Assembly (NCBI GenBank): GCA_022709385.1
Contig: JAKLIX010000010.1
Span: forward strand, 25,529-89,528
Length of the DNA: 64,000 nt
Reading direction: 5' to 3'
Source of the DNA: Bacteroidota bacterium
GTDB taxonomy: Bacteria > Bacteroidota > Bacteroidia > Bacteroidales > CAIXZF01
Of this stretch, positions 25,441 through 40,400 are shown in pieces (position 1 is the stretch's first letter; each line of letters opens with the position of its first letter). The translations under genes were made by a program, and so were the position numbers. The notes under the pieces were generated by a model. The model had not been told where the DNA came from. It was given only the letters and a program-made list of their open reading frames with translations, and made no database searches.

Positions 25441-28400
25441 CTTGCTGTTCTCCTCGATACCCGGACAAGGTACGAAGGTTACAACGACGTCGTCTTTCCA
25501 TTGGCAGCCATTGAGGGTGACTGTGACAACGAAGGTAGTGGGATTGTTTAGTCCGATTCCCGTTGAGTCGAGTTGGAGTACTTCATCTTCCGATCCGGTG
25601 TTCCAGAGGTAATAGTCAAAGCCATTAACCGGAAGCGGTTGAAGCTGGATGGTATGGTTTTCACAGGCAACCACATCCGGACCAAGGGTAACCCAGTTGG
25701 GGATGGGGTTAACATTCACCCTGACTGTTGCGATGTCGGTACAACCTTGAACATTCATGACAGTGACGGTGAAGAAGGTGGTATCCATTAAGATACCGGT
25801 ACTGATGGTATCATTGGTCTGTCCGGTATTCCACAGGTAAGGAGTGGTCCCTGAACCTCCTCCGGCGATCAGGTTTGTGCTTTCACCGGCACAGATCGTG
25901 ATCGGAATGGCTGTTGCGCTTGCAACAGGCAGGGGTAAGGGGTACACAATAACCTGATCAACAGCTGTACATCCAAAGGAAGTAGTCACCGTTACACTGT
26001 AGGTTGCGGTATCTCCGGCAATCACGCTGATACTCTGAGTGGTTGCGGATGTACTCCACAGGTAGGTGACACCCGGAGGTGTGGCCGTGGCAGTGAGGGT
26101 TGTACTGCTACCGAAACATACGTATTGATCAGGACCAATGTTGACAGTGGGCATCTCGACAACCGTAATGGTGTTGGTTGCCGAATTGGTGCAATTGTTA
26201 CCATCTGTGAAGGTATAGGTCAGGGTGTAGGTGCCGGGAATCAGGGCAGAAGCATTAAAGTTGCTGCCGATAACACCGGGACCGCTGTATGTTCCGCCCA
26301 GGGGCAGACCACCGGTGAGCGCGTAGGAGGTATTGGCATTGCACTGGGTGGTGAGCGCGTTGGTCCAGGTAACAACTGGCAGCGGATGTACCGTTACCGT
26401 GTTCGTTGCCGAGTTGACACAGCCCTGTGCACTTTCGTAAGTATAGGTGATTGTCCAGACACCCACACCAGCCACGGAAGCATTGAAGTTGTTACCCACA
26501 ACTCCCGGTCCGCTGTAAGTACCGCCGGCAGGGAATCCTGTATTCAGCACGAGTACCGTACTGTTTACGCACTGGTCGGGCAGGATGCCCGGGAATCCTA
26601 CAGCAGGCAGGTTGTTGATTACGATGGTATTGGTTGCCGAGTTGATGCAATTGGTAAGCGGATTCTGGTAAGTGTAGGTTAATGTATATACACCGGCAAC
26701 ACCGATCGCATTGGCATTGAACAGATTGCCGTTGACGCCGGGTCCGCTGTAGGTACCGCCTGCAGGGCTACCGCCGGTGAGGGCGTATCCGCTTTCGTTG
26801 ATACACTGCGGTGCCAGGGTGGCAACCCAGGTGACAACCGGCAGCGGGTTCACGGTAATGGTATTGGTGGCAGTGCTGGTACATCCGTTTGCGTCCGTAT
26901 AGGTATAGGTCAATACGTGTGTACCCAGACCGGCAAGGGCGGCATTGAAGTTGGTGCCGTTCACGCCCGGTCCGCTGTAAACACCACCGGCAGGAGAACC
27001 TCCGCTTAGGCTGTAAGTAGTAGCAGTGATACACTGCTGCTGCAGTGCGTTGGTCCAGGTAACAACCGGCATGGGAACAACCGTGATGGTGTTGGTGGCA
27101 GAATTGGTACAACCGTTACCATTGGTGAAGGTGTAGGTAATCGTATGAATACCCACGCCAGCGACAGATGCATTGAAATTGGTACCGGATACGCCGGGGC
27201 CATTGTATGTTCCGCCGCCGGGCAGGCCACCGGTCAGGAAGTATGTGGTATTGTTTACACACTGTGTGGTAAGGACACCTCCAAATGTAACGACAGGCAG
27301 CGGATATACCGTAATGGTGTTGCTGGCGCTGTTGATACAACCGTTGGCGTCTGTGTAGGTATAGGTGATGATGTGAGTACCGGCACCTGCCACAGAGGCA
27401 TCAAAGTTGGTTCCGCTGACACCGGGACCGCTATAGACTCCTCCTGCGGGTACACCACCTGTGAGCACATAAGAAGTGGATGTGATACATTGTGGCGTGA
27501 GCGGGTTGTTGAAGGTAACCACCGGCAGGTTCACCACCGTGATGGTATTGGTGGCACTGTTGGTACAGCCGTTGATATCACTGTATGTATAAGTGATTAC
27601 ATGGGTTCCCAGTCCGGCAACGGAAGCGTTGAAGTTGTTGGCTGTAACGCCAGGTCCGCTGTAGATTCCGCCTGCAGGCAATCCGCCGGTCAGCATATAG
27701 GCAGTGGCATTGATACACTGGTTAGCCAGTGTGCCTCCGAAAGTAACCACAGGCAAAGAATGCACCGTGATGGTGTTCGTGGCAGTACCAGTACAACCCG
27801 ATACGATATCGGTGTATGTGTAGGTAAGCGTAAAGGTGCCTGCACCCGTGATAGCAGCATTGAATACATTACCAATGACGCCCGGGCCACTGTAAACACC
27901 ACCGGCAGGCAAACCGCCAGTCAGCGCAACGTTGTTGTTGTCGACGCACACATCAGGCAATGCTCCTGCCCATGTAACGGCAGGACCATTTACAACGGTG
28001 ATGGTGTTGGTGGCAGAATTAGTACAGCCATTGGCGTCAGTGTAAGTATACGTGAGCGTATGGGTGGCAACTCCTGCAACGGAAGCATTGAAGTTGGTTC
28101 CTGTTACACCAGGTCCGGAATAAGTACCGCCGGCAGGTGTACCGGTCGACAGGTTAAAGGTAGTCGAACTGCTGCATAGCACCGGGAAATTACCGGCAAA
28201 GGTAACGATAGGTAAGGGATTGACAGTGATCACATTGGTGGTGCTGTTCACGCAGAGGGACACAGGATCCTGATATGTATAGGTCAGTGTATGTACGCCG
28301 GTTCCGGCAAGGGCAGGGTTGAAGTTACCACCCACGATACCGGGTCCGCTGTAAGTTCCTCCAAGCGGCAGACCGCCTGTCAGCGCAAAGGCTGCAGCAT

Positions 28401-31400
28401 CAATACACTGTGCGGTCAGGATACTGGTCCATGTGACCACAGGCAAAGCAGAGACAGTGATGCTGTTTGTAGCCACACCGCTGCATCCGGTTGCAATATC
28501 CGTATAAGTGTACGTCAGCGTATAGGTGCCCGGGCCGACGAAGCTGGGCATAAATACGTTACCAATCACACCGGGACCGCTGTAAATACCACCTGCAGGT
28601 AATCCGCCTGTGAGAATGAAGTTGCCCACGTTCTCGCATACGATCGGAAGGGTGGTAGCCCAGGTCACGACCGGAGAAGGATTGACTACGATGGTATTGG
28701 TGGCACTGTTCATGCAACCGTTGGCATCAGTATAGGTGTAAGTGATGATATGGGTACCTACACCGGCAAGCGAAGCGTTGAAGTTGGTACCGGTGACGCC
28801 GGATCCGCTGTAAACACCGCCGACAGGTAGGCCGCCGGAGAGGTTATAAATCGTGGATGTAACACAAAGCGGTGGGATCACGCCTCCGAAGGTAACAACA
28901 GGCAGCGGGTTCACCGTGATGGTATTGGTTATGGTATTCATACAATTGCTTGCAGGATCGGTATAAGTGTAAGTCAGGGTATGCGTACCTGCCCCTGCAA
29001 CAGCAGGATTAAATACTCCGCCGCTGACTCCTGTACCGCTGTATACACCTCCTGCCGGAACTGCTCCGGTAAGGGTGACAGGTGCAGCATCAATACACAC
29101 TGCTGTCAGAGGTCCTGGCCAGGTCAGAGCCGGCAGCGGATTGACAGTGATGGTATTGGTGGCAGAGCCTGTACATCCGGTGGCTGGATCTGAGTATGTG
29201 TATGTGATAGTATAAGTTCCAACACCCACCAGGGCAGGATTGAACACATTGCCGGTCACTCCCGGGCCTGTGTAGAATCCTCCGACGGGAGTACCGCCGC
29301 TGAGGAAGTAGGTAGTTACATCAACACACTGATCAGGAAGGACTGTGGTCCAGCTTACAGTGGGTGCCGGGATTACGGCGATATTCCTCGATACTGTTGT
29401 TAAACAACTTCCGTTGCTGTATGCGTAGGAAATGGTATGTACGCCCAGTCCGGCAACTGCGGGATCAAAGGTGGTTCCGCTGACTCCTGTCCCGGTAAAT
29501 GTCCCGCCGACTGGTGTGACATACAGGGAAAGATTCAGTGTGAGGCCGTTGATACAAACGTCGGGCAGCGGGCTGAAGGTAACCACAGGCACCGGCACCA
29601 CTTCGATAGTATTGGCAGCGCTGTTGACGCAACCATTGGCATCGGTATAGGTGTAGGTGAGGGTGTGGATTCCCACTCCGGCTGCCACAGCATTGAAGTT
29701 GGTTCCGCTGACACCGGGACCGCTGTAAACACCGCCTGCTCCGGCAGGGGTTCCTCCGGTAAGTGCATACACCGTGGCATCGGCACACTGGGTTGTGAGT
29801 GCATTGGTCCAGGTCACCACCGGCAGGTTATACACAGTGATGGTGTTAGTGGTCGCATTGGTACAACCGTTGGCGTCAGTGTAGGTGTATGTCAGCGTAT
29901 GTGTACCGGCACCGGCAAGTGAAGCAGTGAAGGTCGTACCGTTGACACCGGGTCCACTGTACACACCGCCTGCAGGGGTAGCACCCGTGAGGAAGTAGTC
30001 AGGAGCGTCGATGCACTGGTTGGTCAGCACATTGGTCCAGCTTACCACCGGCAGCGGCAGCACGTTGATGCTGCGGGTCACTGTTGTGGTACAACCGCCT
30101 GATGTGTAAGTATAGGTAATATTGTGTGTGCCAGCACCGGCTGTGGCCGGGTCAAAGACAGAACCGCTGATGGCAGGGCTACCGCTGAAGGTGCCTCCGG
30201 TCGGGGTTACGTAAGTGGCCAGGTCAAAGGCGGGAGCATTCACACAGACATCGGGCAGCGGGCTGAAGCTAACCACAGGCACAGGTACCACTTCGATGGT
30301 GTTGGTAGCGCTGTTGACACAGCCATTGGCATCGGTGTAGGTGTAAGTGAGGGTGTGGATTCCCACTCCGGCTGCCACAGCATTGAAGTTGGTTCCGCTG
30401 ACACCGGGACCGCTGTAAACACCGCCCACTCCGGAAGGGGTTCCTCCGGTAAGTGCATACACCGTGGCATCGGCACACTGGGTTGTGAGTGCATTGGTCC
30501 AGGTCACCACCGGCAGGTTGTACACGGTGATGGTGTTGGTAGTCGCGTTGGTACAGCCGTTGGCATCAGTGTAAGTGTACGTCAGCGTATGGGTTCCGGC
30601 ACCGGCAAGGGCAGCAGTAAAGACGCCGCCGGCAACGCCTGGACCGCTGTACACACCGCCTGCAGGGGTAGCACCCGTGAGGAAGTAGCCGGGAGCGTCG
30701 ATGCACTGGTTCGTCAGCACATTGGTCCAGCTTACCACCGGGATGGGCAGCACAATGATGCTGCGGGTCACTGTTGTGGTACAACCGCCTGATGTGTAAG
30801 TATAGGTAATATTGTGTGTGCCAGCACCTGCTATGGCCGGGTCAAAGACAGAACCGCTGATGGCAGGGCTACCGCTGAAGGTGCCTCCGGTCGGGGTTAC
30901 GTAAGCGGCCAGGTCAAAGGCGGGAGCATTCACACAGACATCGGGCAGCGGGCTGAAGGTAACCACAGGCACAGGCACCACTTCGATGGTGTTGGTAGCG
31001 CTGTTGACGCAACCATTGGCATCGGTATAGGTGTAGGTGAGGGTGTGGATACCCACTCCGGCTGCCACAGCATTGAAGTTGGTTCCGCTGACACCGGGTC
31101 CGCTGTACACACCAGCCGGTAGGGCAGGAGTTCCTCCGGTAAGTGCATACACCGTGGCATCAGCACACTGGGTTGTGAGTACATTGGCCCAGGTCACCAC
31201 CGGCAGGTTATACACAGTAATGGTGTTAGTGGTCGCATTGGTACAACCGTTGGCGTCAGTGTAGGTGTACGTCAGCGTATGTGTACCGGCACCGGCAAGT
31301 GAAGCAGTGAAGGTCGTACCGTTGACACCGGGCCCACTGTAAACACCGCCGGCAGGAGTAGCACCTGTGAGGAAGTAGGCGGGAGCGTCGATGCACTGGT

Positions 31401-34400
31401 TAGTCAGCACATTGGTCCAGCTTACCACGGGTAAGGGCAGCACAATGATGCTGCGGGTCACTGTTGTGGTACAACCGCCTGATGTGTAAGTATAGGTAAT
31501 ATTGTGTGTACCGGCACCGGCTGTGGCCGGGTCAAAGACGGAACCGCTGATGGCAGGGCTACCGCTGAAGGTGCCTCCGGTCGGGGTTACGTAAGCGGCC
31601 AGGTCAAAGGCGGGAGCATTCACACAGACATCGGGCAGCGGGCTGAAGGTAACCACAGGCACAGGCACCACTTCGATGGTGTTGGTAGCGCTGTTGACAC
31701 AGCCATTGGCATCGGTGAAAGTGTAAGTCAGGGTGTGGATTCCCACTCCGGCGAGCACGGCGCTGAAGTTGGATCCTGTAACGCCGGGACCGCTGTAAAC
31801 ACCACCCGCTCCGGCAGGGGTTCCTCCTGTAAGTGCATACACCGTGGCATCGGCACACTGGGTTGTGAGTACATTGGCCCAGGTCACCACCGGCAGGTTA
31901 TACACAGTGATGGTGTTAGTAGTCGCATTGGTACAGCCGTTGGCATCAGTGTAAGTGTACGTCAGTGTGTGTGTTCCGGCACCGGCAAGGGCAGCGGTAA
32001 AGACGCCGCCGGCAACACCGGGACCGCTGTACACACCGCCTGCAGGGGTAGCACCCGTGAGGAAGTAGTCAGGAGCATCGATACACTGGTTAGTCAGCAC
32101 ATTGGTCCAGCTTACCACCGGTAAGGGCAGCACAATGATGCTGCGGGTCACTGTTGTGGTACAACCGCCTGAAGTGTAGGTATAAGTGATATTATGGGTA
32201 CCGACACCTGCTGTGGCCGGGTCAAACATGGAACCGCTGATGGCGGGGCTTCCGCTGAAGGTGCCGCCGGTCGGGGTTACGTAAGTGGCCAGGTCAAAGG
32301 CGGGAGCATTCACACAGACATCGGGCAGCGGGCTGAAGGTAACCACAGGCACCGGTACCACTTCGATGGTGTTGGTAGCGCTGTTGACACAGCCATTGGC
32401 ATCGGTGTAAGTGTAAGTCAGGGTGTGGATTCCCACTCCGGCCAGCACGGCGCTGAAGTTGGATCCTGTAACGCCGGGACCGCTGTAAACACCACCCGCT
32501 CCGGCAGGGGTTCCGCCGGTAAGTGCATACACCGTGGCATCGGCACACTGGGTTGTGAGTACATTGGCCCAGGTCACCACCGGCAGGTTATACACCGTGA
32601 TGGTGTTAGTGGTCGCATTGGTACAGCCGTTGGCGTCAGTGTAGGTGTATGTCAGTGTATGGGTTCCGGCACCGGCAAGAGAAGCATCGAAGGTCGTACC
32701 GTTGACACCCGGCCCACTGTAAATACCGCCGGCAGGAGTAGCACCTGTGAGGAAGTAGGCGGGAGCGTCGATGCACTGGTTAGTCAGCACATTGGTCCAG
32801 CTTACCACAGGTAAGGGCAGCACAATGATGCTGCGGGTCACTGTTGTGGTACAGCCGCCTGATGTGTATGTATAGGTAATATTGTGTGTACCGGCACCTG
32901 CTGTGGCCGGGTCAAACATGGAACCGCTGATGGCAGGGCTACCGCTGAAGGTGCCGCCGGTCGGGGTTACGTAAGCGGCCAGGTCAAAGGCGGGAGCATT
33001 CACACAGACATCGGGCAGCGGGCTGAAGGTAACCACAGGCACCGGTACCACTTCGATGGTGTTGGTAGCGCTGTTGATACAGCCGTTGGCATCGGTGTAA
33101 GTGTAAGTCAGTGTATGGATACCCACTCCGGCCAGCACGGCGCTGAAGTTGGATCCTGTAACGCCGGGACCGCTGTAAACACCACCCGCTCCGGCAGGGG
33201 TTCCTCCGGTAAGTGCATACACCGTGGCATCGGCACACTGGGTTGTAAGTACATTGGCCCAGGTCACCACCGGCAGGTTATATACAGTAATGGTGTTGGT
33301 GGTGGCATTGATACAGCCATTGGCATCGGTGAAAGTGTACGTCAGTGTATGCGTACCGGCACCGGCAAGCGCAGCGGTAAAGACACCGCCGGCAACGCCT
33401 GGACCGCTGTACACACCGCCTGCAGGGGTAGCACCCGTGAGGAAGTAGCCGGGAGCGTCGATGCACTGGTTAGTCAGTACATTGGTCCAGCTTACTACCG
33501 GTAAGGGCAGTACATTGATGCTGCGGGTCACTGTTGTGGTACAGCCGCCTGATGTGTAAGTATAGGTAATGTTGTGTGTACCAGCACCGGCTGTGGCCGG
33601 ATCAAACATGGAACCGCTGATGGCGGGGCTACCGCTGAAGGTGCCTCCGGTCGGGGTTACGTAAGTGGCCAGGTCAAAGGCGGGAGCATTCACACAGACA
33701 TCGGGCAGCGGGCTGAAGGTAACCACAGGCACAGGCACCACTTCGATGGTGTTGGTAGCGCTGTTGACACAGCCATTGGCATCGGTGTAGGTGTAAGTGA
33801 GGGTGTGGATTCCCACGCCGGCTGCCACAGCATTGAAGTTGGTTCCGCTGACACCGGGTCCGCTGTACACACCAGCCGGTAGGGCAGGAGTTCCGCCGGT
33901 AAGTGCATACACCGTGGCATCGGCACACTGGGTTGCAAGCACATTGGCCCAGGTCACCACAGGCAGGTTATACACTGTGATGGTGTTAGTGGTCGCATTG
34001 GCACAACCGTTGGCGTCAGTGTAGGTGTACGTCAGCGTATGAGTACCGGCACCGGCAAGGGCAGCGGTAAAGACACCGCCGGCAACGCCTGGACCGCTGT
34101 ATACACCACCGGCAGGGGTGGCGCCTCCGAGGAAGTAGCCGGGAGCGTCGATGCACTGGTTAGTCAGCACATTGGTCCAGCTTACCACCGGTAAGGGCAG
34201 CACATTGATGCTGCGTGTCACTGTTGTGGTACAACCGCCTGATGTGTAAGTATAGGTAATATTGTGTGTGCCAGCACCGGCTGTGGCCGGGTCAAAGACA
34301 GAACCGCTGATGGCGGGGCTTCCGCTGAAGGTGCCGCCGGTCGGGGTTACGTAAGTGGCCAGGTCAAAGGCGGGAGCATTCACACAGACATCGGGCAGCG

Positions 34401-37400
34401 GGCTGAAAGTAACCACAGGCACCGGCACCACTTCGATAGTATTGGTAGCGCTGTTGACGCAACCATTGGCATCGGTATAGGTGTAGGTGAGGGTGTGGAT
34501 TCCCACTCCGGCCAGCACGGCGCTGAAGTTGGATCCTGTAACGCCGGGTCCGCTGTACACACCACCCACACCGGGAGGAGTACCGCCGGTAAGTGCATAT
34601 ACTGTGGCATCGGCACACTGGGTTGTAAGTACATTGGCCCAGGTCACCACAGGCAGGTTATACACAGTGATGGTGTTAGTGATCGCATTGGTACAGCCGT
34701 TGGCATCAGTGAAAGTGTACGTCAGCGTATGGGTTCCGGCACCGGCAAGGGCAGCGGTAAAGACACCGCCGGCAACACCTGGACCGCTGTACACACCACC
34801 AGCAGGGGTGGCGCCTAAGAGGAAGTAACCGGGAGCATCGATGCAGAGGTTCGTCAGCACATTGCCCCATGTCAGTACCGGCAGCGGCAACACGTTGATG
34901 CTGCGGGTGATGACGGTGGTACAACCACTGGCAATAAAGCTGTAGGTTACCGTATGAGTACCTGCACCTGCAACTGCAGGATCAAACATGCTACCCGTAA
35001 TGGCGGGACTTCCGGAGAAGGTACCGCCTGTCGGGGTGACATAAGTGGCAAGGTCGAAAGCAGGGGCATTCACACAAATGTCGGGAAGCGGTGAGAATTC
35101 AACCACTGGTCCCGGCTGGACAGTAATCGTATTGGTTGCTGAGCCAGTGCAGTTGAAACCGTCGGTATAGGTATAGGTCAGGATATGCACTCCGTTACCG
35201 GCGATTACCGGATCGAAGGCATTGTTCACTACTCCGTTTCCGCTGTACGTACCACCCAGGGGAAGTCCGCCGCTGAGTGCAAGCGGGCTGCTGTTTTCAC
35301 AGATCACGCCCAGGTCATTGGTCCATGTAACGTTGGGAATAATTTCAGTTACAGTCACACTGCCTATCATGAGCGCAGTGCATCCGTTGAAAATATTCAG
35401 TCCGACTACCGTATACACTCCCGGAACAGTCTGCAGACCAAAGTCTATGACACCACCGGTACCGAATACCGGTGAACCTGAGTTAATTCCGTTAATAAAG
35501 AGTTGATAAACGATGGCAGGCTCGGAATCCACCAGGCCGACAGGTACTCCTGCTTCACCCTGGCAGAAGGTGCCTCCACCGGTTACAAGGAAGGGATCGG
35601 GTCCGTCGAGGACCGTGATGGTGTTGGTGGCAAAGTTCTCGCAGCCATTGGCATCGATATAAGTGTAAGTAAGGGTGAAAACACCGGGACCAGCCAGATT
35701 GGCATTGAAGTTGGGATGAACCACACCCGGTCCGCTGTACGTACCACCAAGCGGCATGCCGCCGGTCAGCGTGTAAACGGTGTCAGCCTGGCACTGTACG
35801 GCAAGAACGTTTGTCCAGGTAACCACAGGCAGGGGATTGATGATCACTTCTGCACTGCCGGCCATATTGCTCACACAGGTAGTGACGGGGTTGGTGCCGA
35901 CAACGGTATAGATACCTGCAAGCAGCTGGTTCCCAAACGACAGTACAGCACCGGTTCCGGCAAGGATCTGACCGGTAGACACACCGTCGAGGAAGAGTTC
36001 ATAGTTCACACCGATTTCTGAACCATCCAAACCTACTTCCACTCCGATTCCTCCGATACAATATTCACCACCACCGGTTACATTAAATACCAGCGGAAGG
36101 GGATGTACGGTGACACTGCCGTTTACATAATTATCCGGTATAATGGTGCCAAATTGGTCGCCATACATGCAACTGCCGAAGGTCGGATCCCATGTGAGGG
36201 CTGAATATCCTGTTGTTGCCGTGAAGACGAGTTCAAACAGGGTTCCTCCGTTTACAACAGTGGCAGGCGTCAGTGCAAACCAGAATGCTGCAAGCTGGTC
36301 GGGAGCACTCGGAGAAACCGAGAACAGGTAACTGCTCGGAGCAGGTGGTTCAAGGGCCGGATTCACATTCTGATATCCCGTGTAAGCGAGTACGGCAGGA
36401 TCGTAATTCAGTTTGAGTGACATGGAACCGATCTGGTAGAAATTGTCTGCAGTAATGGGAACAACAATCTGCTCACCGGTACAAATCTCAAGATCAGGTG
36501 CATAGGTGATCACAGGGGCGAGGAACATAAAGAGTTCTGCACTGTTTGAAATCACAAAATTGCCGCAAAGGGCTTCTGTCACAACACATCTGTATAAATA
36601 GCCATCCATGCCGATAACAGCATCGGTGATCTGAAGTGTGGGAGTATTCACACCTGAATAGAGTGCTGAAGGGACAAGGTCAGCAAAGCTGAGTCCTCCG
36701 TCTGTACTTAGCTGCCACTGGTAGAAGTCTCCGCCGACAGCAGTAACGCTGAAGGTGGGATCGTCGCCCACAACGGCGATTGCATCCACCGGGTGACCGG
36801 TAATTACGGGATAGGGATCAACGATCATACTGACGGTGGGTACATTGGCAACAGCACAGGTTCCGGGCAGGCTCACATCCACTTTCACCACATCGCCCTG
36901 GGCAAGGCCTGAGGTTGAATAGGTGGGTGATGAACCGACAGGAATGCTGTTGACATACCATATATAACTGGCACCCGTCAGATCCACCGGGGAGGTGACG
37001 CTGAATGTAACATTATTGCCCGGACAAATGGTAGTACCAGGTACAGCGACGATGGTGGCAGGTACGGTGGTGTAAGAAATGACATTCAGAGATACGGCGT
37101 ATGAAGTCACAGCAGTTGGCAAGCCTTCATCCACCTTACAGGCGAAGAGGTAGTCGCTCATGGAACCGGAAACATTGTTCACCGTGAGTGAATTTGTGGC
37201 AACTCCTACAAACATGGGTGATTCAATCAGGTCATTATAGGAATAACCCCAGTCCATGGTTACCATCCACTGGTAAGTGGTGGCACCGGGAGCGGTGAGG
37301 GAGAAGTTTGCAGAAGCACCTTCGCAGGCTGTGGCATTGTTGGGCTGGTCTGTGATTACGATGCTGTTCGTTGAATTAATCTGGCCGTTTACCCAAATAG

Positions 37401-40400
37401 CCGGAAGGACGCCACCGAAAATGCTTCCATACTGTGCTCCTTCGGCAGGAGTGAGCTGCCAGATCAGGGGTGTGGAACCGTCAATAAAGTCGAAGACAAG
37501 TTCAACCAAAGTTCCGCTTCCAATGCTGGCTGGTATCATGCTGAACCATGTCATGTAGAACTGACCGGGTATCGAGGTATTGAAGAACTGGAATTCTGCT
37601 CCCGTATTCAGGGCGGGATTTTCGTTCTGATATCCGATACCGGCATAGGTCATTACCGAAGGATCATAGTTCATGGTGATGTTGAAGGCTGCAATGTCGA
37701 CAAATCCAATCACATTGATAGGAACAACGATCTGTGTTCCGGGTGCGGCAGTCATGGTGGGAGCGATGGTTGTGAGTGCAGGTGCTGTCACAACGATCAG
37801 TGTGCCAGCATTGGAATAAACAACCGGAGAACCCGGGGCACTCACGGCACAGCGATACTTGTATCCATCAAAGCTGAGAGGAGCTCCGAGTATTTGAAGC
37901 TCATTGGTATTGACATTGTAATAGGGAGCGCCGCTGACAATATTGGTAAAGGTCAGTCCGCCGTCGGTGCTTACCTGCCACTGGAAGAAAACACCACCAA
38001 GCGCGGTGATGCTGAAAGATGCGGCGTAACCGCTGAAGATAGTCGTGTCTTCGGGTTGTCCGGTGATGACAGGGATTACGATTACAATGGCTCCGCCACT
38101 CATCATCTGGCTGCAGAGGGAGACCGTGTTGGTTGCCAAAACCGTGTATGTTCCGGCTGTTGTCTGGAAACCAAAGTTAATGGCAGCGCCGGTCCCGGCA
38201 AAACTCAGTCCTGTGGCAAAGCCATCCATGTAAAGATCGTACTGGGTTCCGGTTTCAGAACCGTCAAGTCCGATGGCAACACCGGCACCTCCTGCAGGGT
38301 AGCTGCCTCCGCCCGTTACATTGAAGAAGGCCGGCATGGGAGCCAGTCCAATCAAGGCATTACCGTTCATGGAAATGGTACCGCAGGCATTGGTGGCGGT
38401 AATAGTATAGGTTCCGGCGAGGGTTTGCAGACCGAAGCCGAGGGCGTTGCCGTCACCGGCAAGGATGTTGCCCGTAGTGGCGCCGTCGAGGTAGAGTTCG
38501 TAATTCACGCCGTTTTCAGACCCGTCGAGTCCTACGGCCAGTCCGGCACCGCCTGCACAGTAGTTGCCGCCTCCGGTAACACTGAAGACCAGGGGCAGGG
38601 GATCGATACCGATCACGGCATTGCCGTTCATGCTGAGGGTAGCGCAGGCATTGGTGGCCATGATGGTATAGCTTCCGGCGAGGGTTTGCAGACCGAAGCC
38701 GAGGGCGTTGCCGTCACCGGCAAGGATGTTGCCCGTGCCGGCTCCGTCGAGGTAGAGTTCGTAATTCACGCCGATTTCAGAACCGTCGAGTCCGACAGCC
38801 AGTCCGGCACCACCTGCACAGTAGTTTCCGCCTCCGGTAACATTGAAGAACAGGGGCAGGGGATCGATACCGATCACGGCATTGCCGTTCATGCTCAGGG
38901 TAGCGCAGGCATTGGTGGCCATGATGGTATAGGTTCCGGCGAGGGTTTGCAGACCGAAGCCGAGGGCGTTGCCGTCACCGGTAAGGATGTTGCCCGTGCC
39001 GGCTCCGTCGAGGTAGAGTTCGTAATTCACGCCGTTTTCAGAACCGTCGAGTCCTACGGCCAGTCCGGCCCCGCCTGCACAGTAGTTGCCGCCTCCGGTA
39101 ACATTGAAGACCAGGGGCAGGGGATCGATACCGATCACGGCATTGCCGATCATGCTGAGGGTAGCGCAGGCATTGGTAGCCATGATGGTATAGGTTCCGG
39201 CGAGGGTTTGCAGACCGAAGCCGAGGGCGTTGCCGTCACCGGCAAGGATGTTGCCCGTGCTGGCGCCGTCGAGGTAGAGTTCGTAATTCACGCCGTTTTC
39301 AGAACCGTCGAGGCCGACAGCCAGTCCGGCACCGCCTGCACAGTAGTTGCCGCCTCCGGTCACATTGAAGACCAGGGGCAGGGGATCGATGCCGATCAAG
39401 GCATTGCCGTCCATGCTGAGGGTAGCGCAGGCATTGGTGGCCATGATGGTATAGGTTCCGGCGAGGGTTTGCAGGCCGAAGCCGAGGGCGTTGCCGTCAC
39501 CGGCAAGGATGTTGCCTGTAGTGGCGCCGTCGAGGTAAAGTTCATAATTCACGCCGTTTTCAGAACCGTCGAGTCCGACAGCCAGTCCGGCACCGCCTGC
39601 ACAGTAGTTGCCGCCTCCGGTAACATTGAAGACCAGGGGCAGGGGATCGATACCGATCACTGCATTGCCGTTCATGCTGAGGGTAGCGCAGGCATTGGTG
39701 GCCATGACGGTATAGGTTCCGGCGAGGGTTTGCAGACCGAAGTCGAGGGCGTTGCCGTCACCGGCGAGGATGTTGCCTGTAGTGGCGCCATCGAGGTAAA
39801 GCTCGTAATTCACGCCGTTTTCAGAACCGTCGAGTCCTACGGCCAGTCCGGCACCACCCGCACAGTAGTTTCCGCCTCCGGTCACATTGAAGACCAGGGG
39901 CAGGGGATCGATGCCGATCAAGGCATTGCCGTCCATGCTGAGGGTAGCGCAAGCATTGGTGCCCATGACGGTATAGGTTCCGGCGAGGGTTTGCAGACCG
40001 AAGTCGAGGGCATTGCCGTCACCGCCAAGGATGTTGCCTGTAGTGGCGCCGTCGAGGTAAAGCTCGTAATTCACGCCGTTTTCAGAACCGTCGAGTCCGA
40101 CAGCCAGTCCGGCACCGCCTGCACAGTAGTTGCCGCCTCCGGTAACATTGAAGACCAGGGGCAGGGGATCGATGCCGATTACGGCATTGCCGTCCATGCT
40201 GAGGGTAGCGCAGGCATTGGTAGCCATGATGGTATAGGTTCCGGCGAGGGTTTGCAGACCGAAGCCGAGGGCGTTGCCGTCCCCGGCAAGGATGTTGCCT
40301 GTAGTGGCGCCATCGAGGTAAAGTTCGTAATTCACGCCGTTTTCAGAACCGTCGAGACCGACGGCCAGTCCGGCGCCGCCTGCACAATAGTTGCCACCGC

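Noticed and set aside
29437..34828. Series of ~206-codon plus-strand frames spaced 690 bases apart
   Set aside because: These are shadows of the 690-bp repeat array in the giant gene; spacing and length copy the repeat period.
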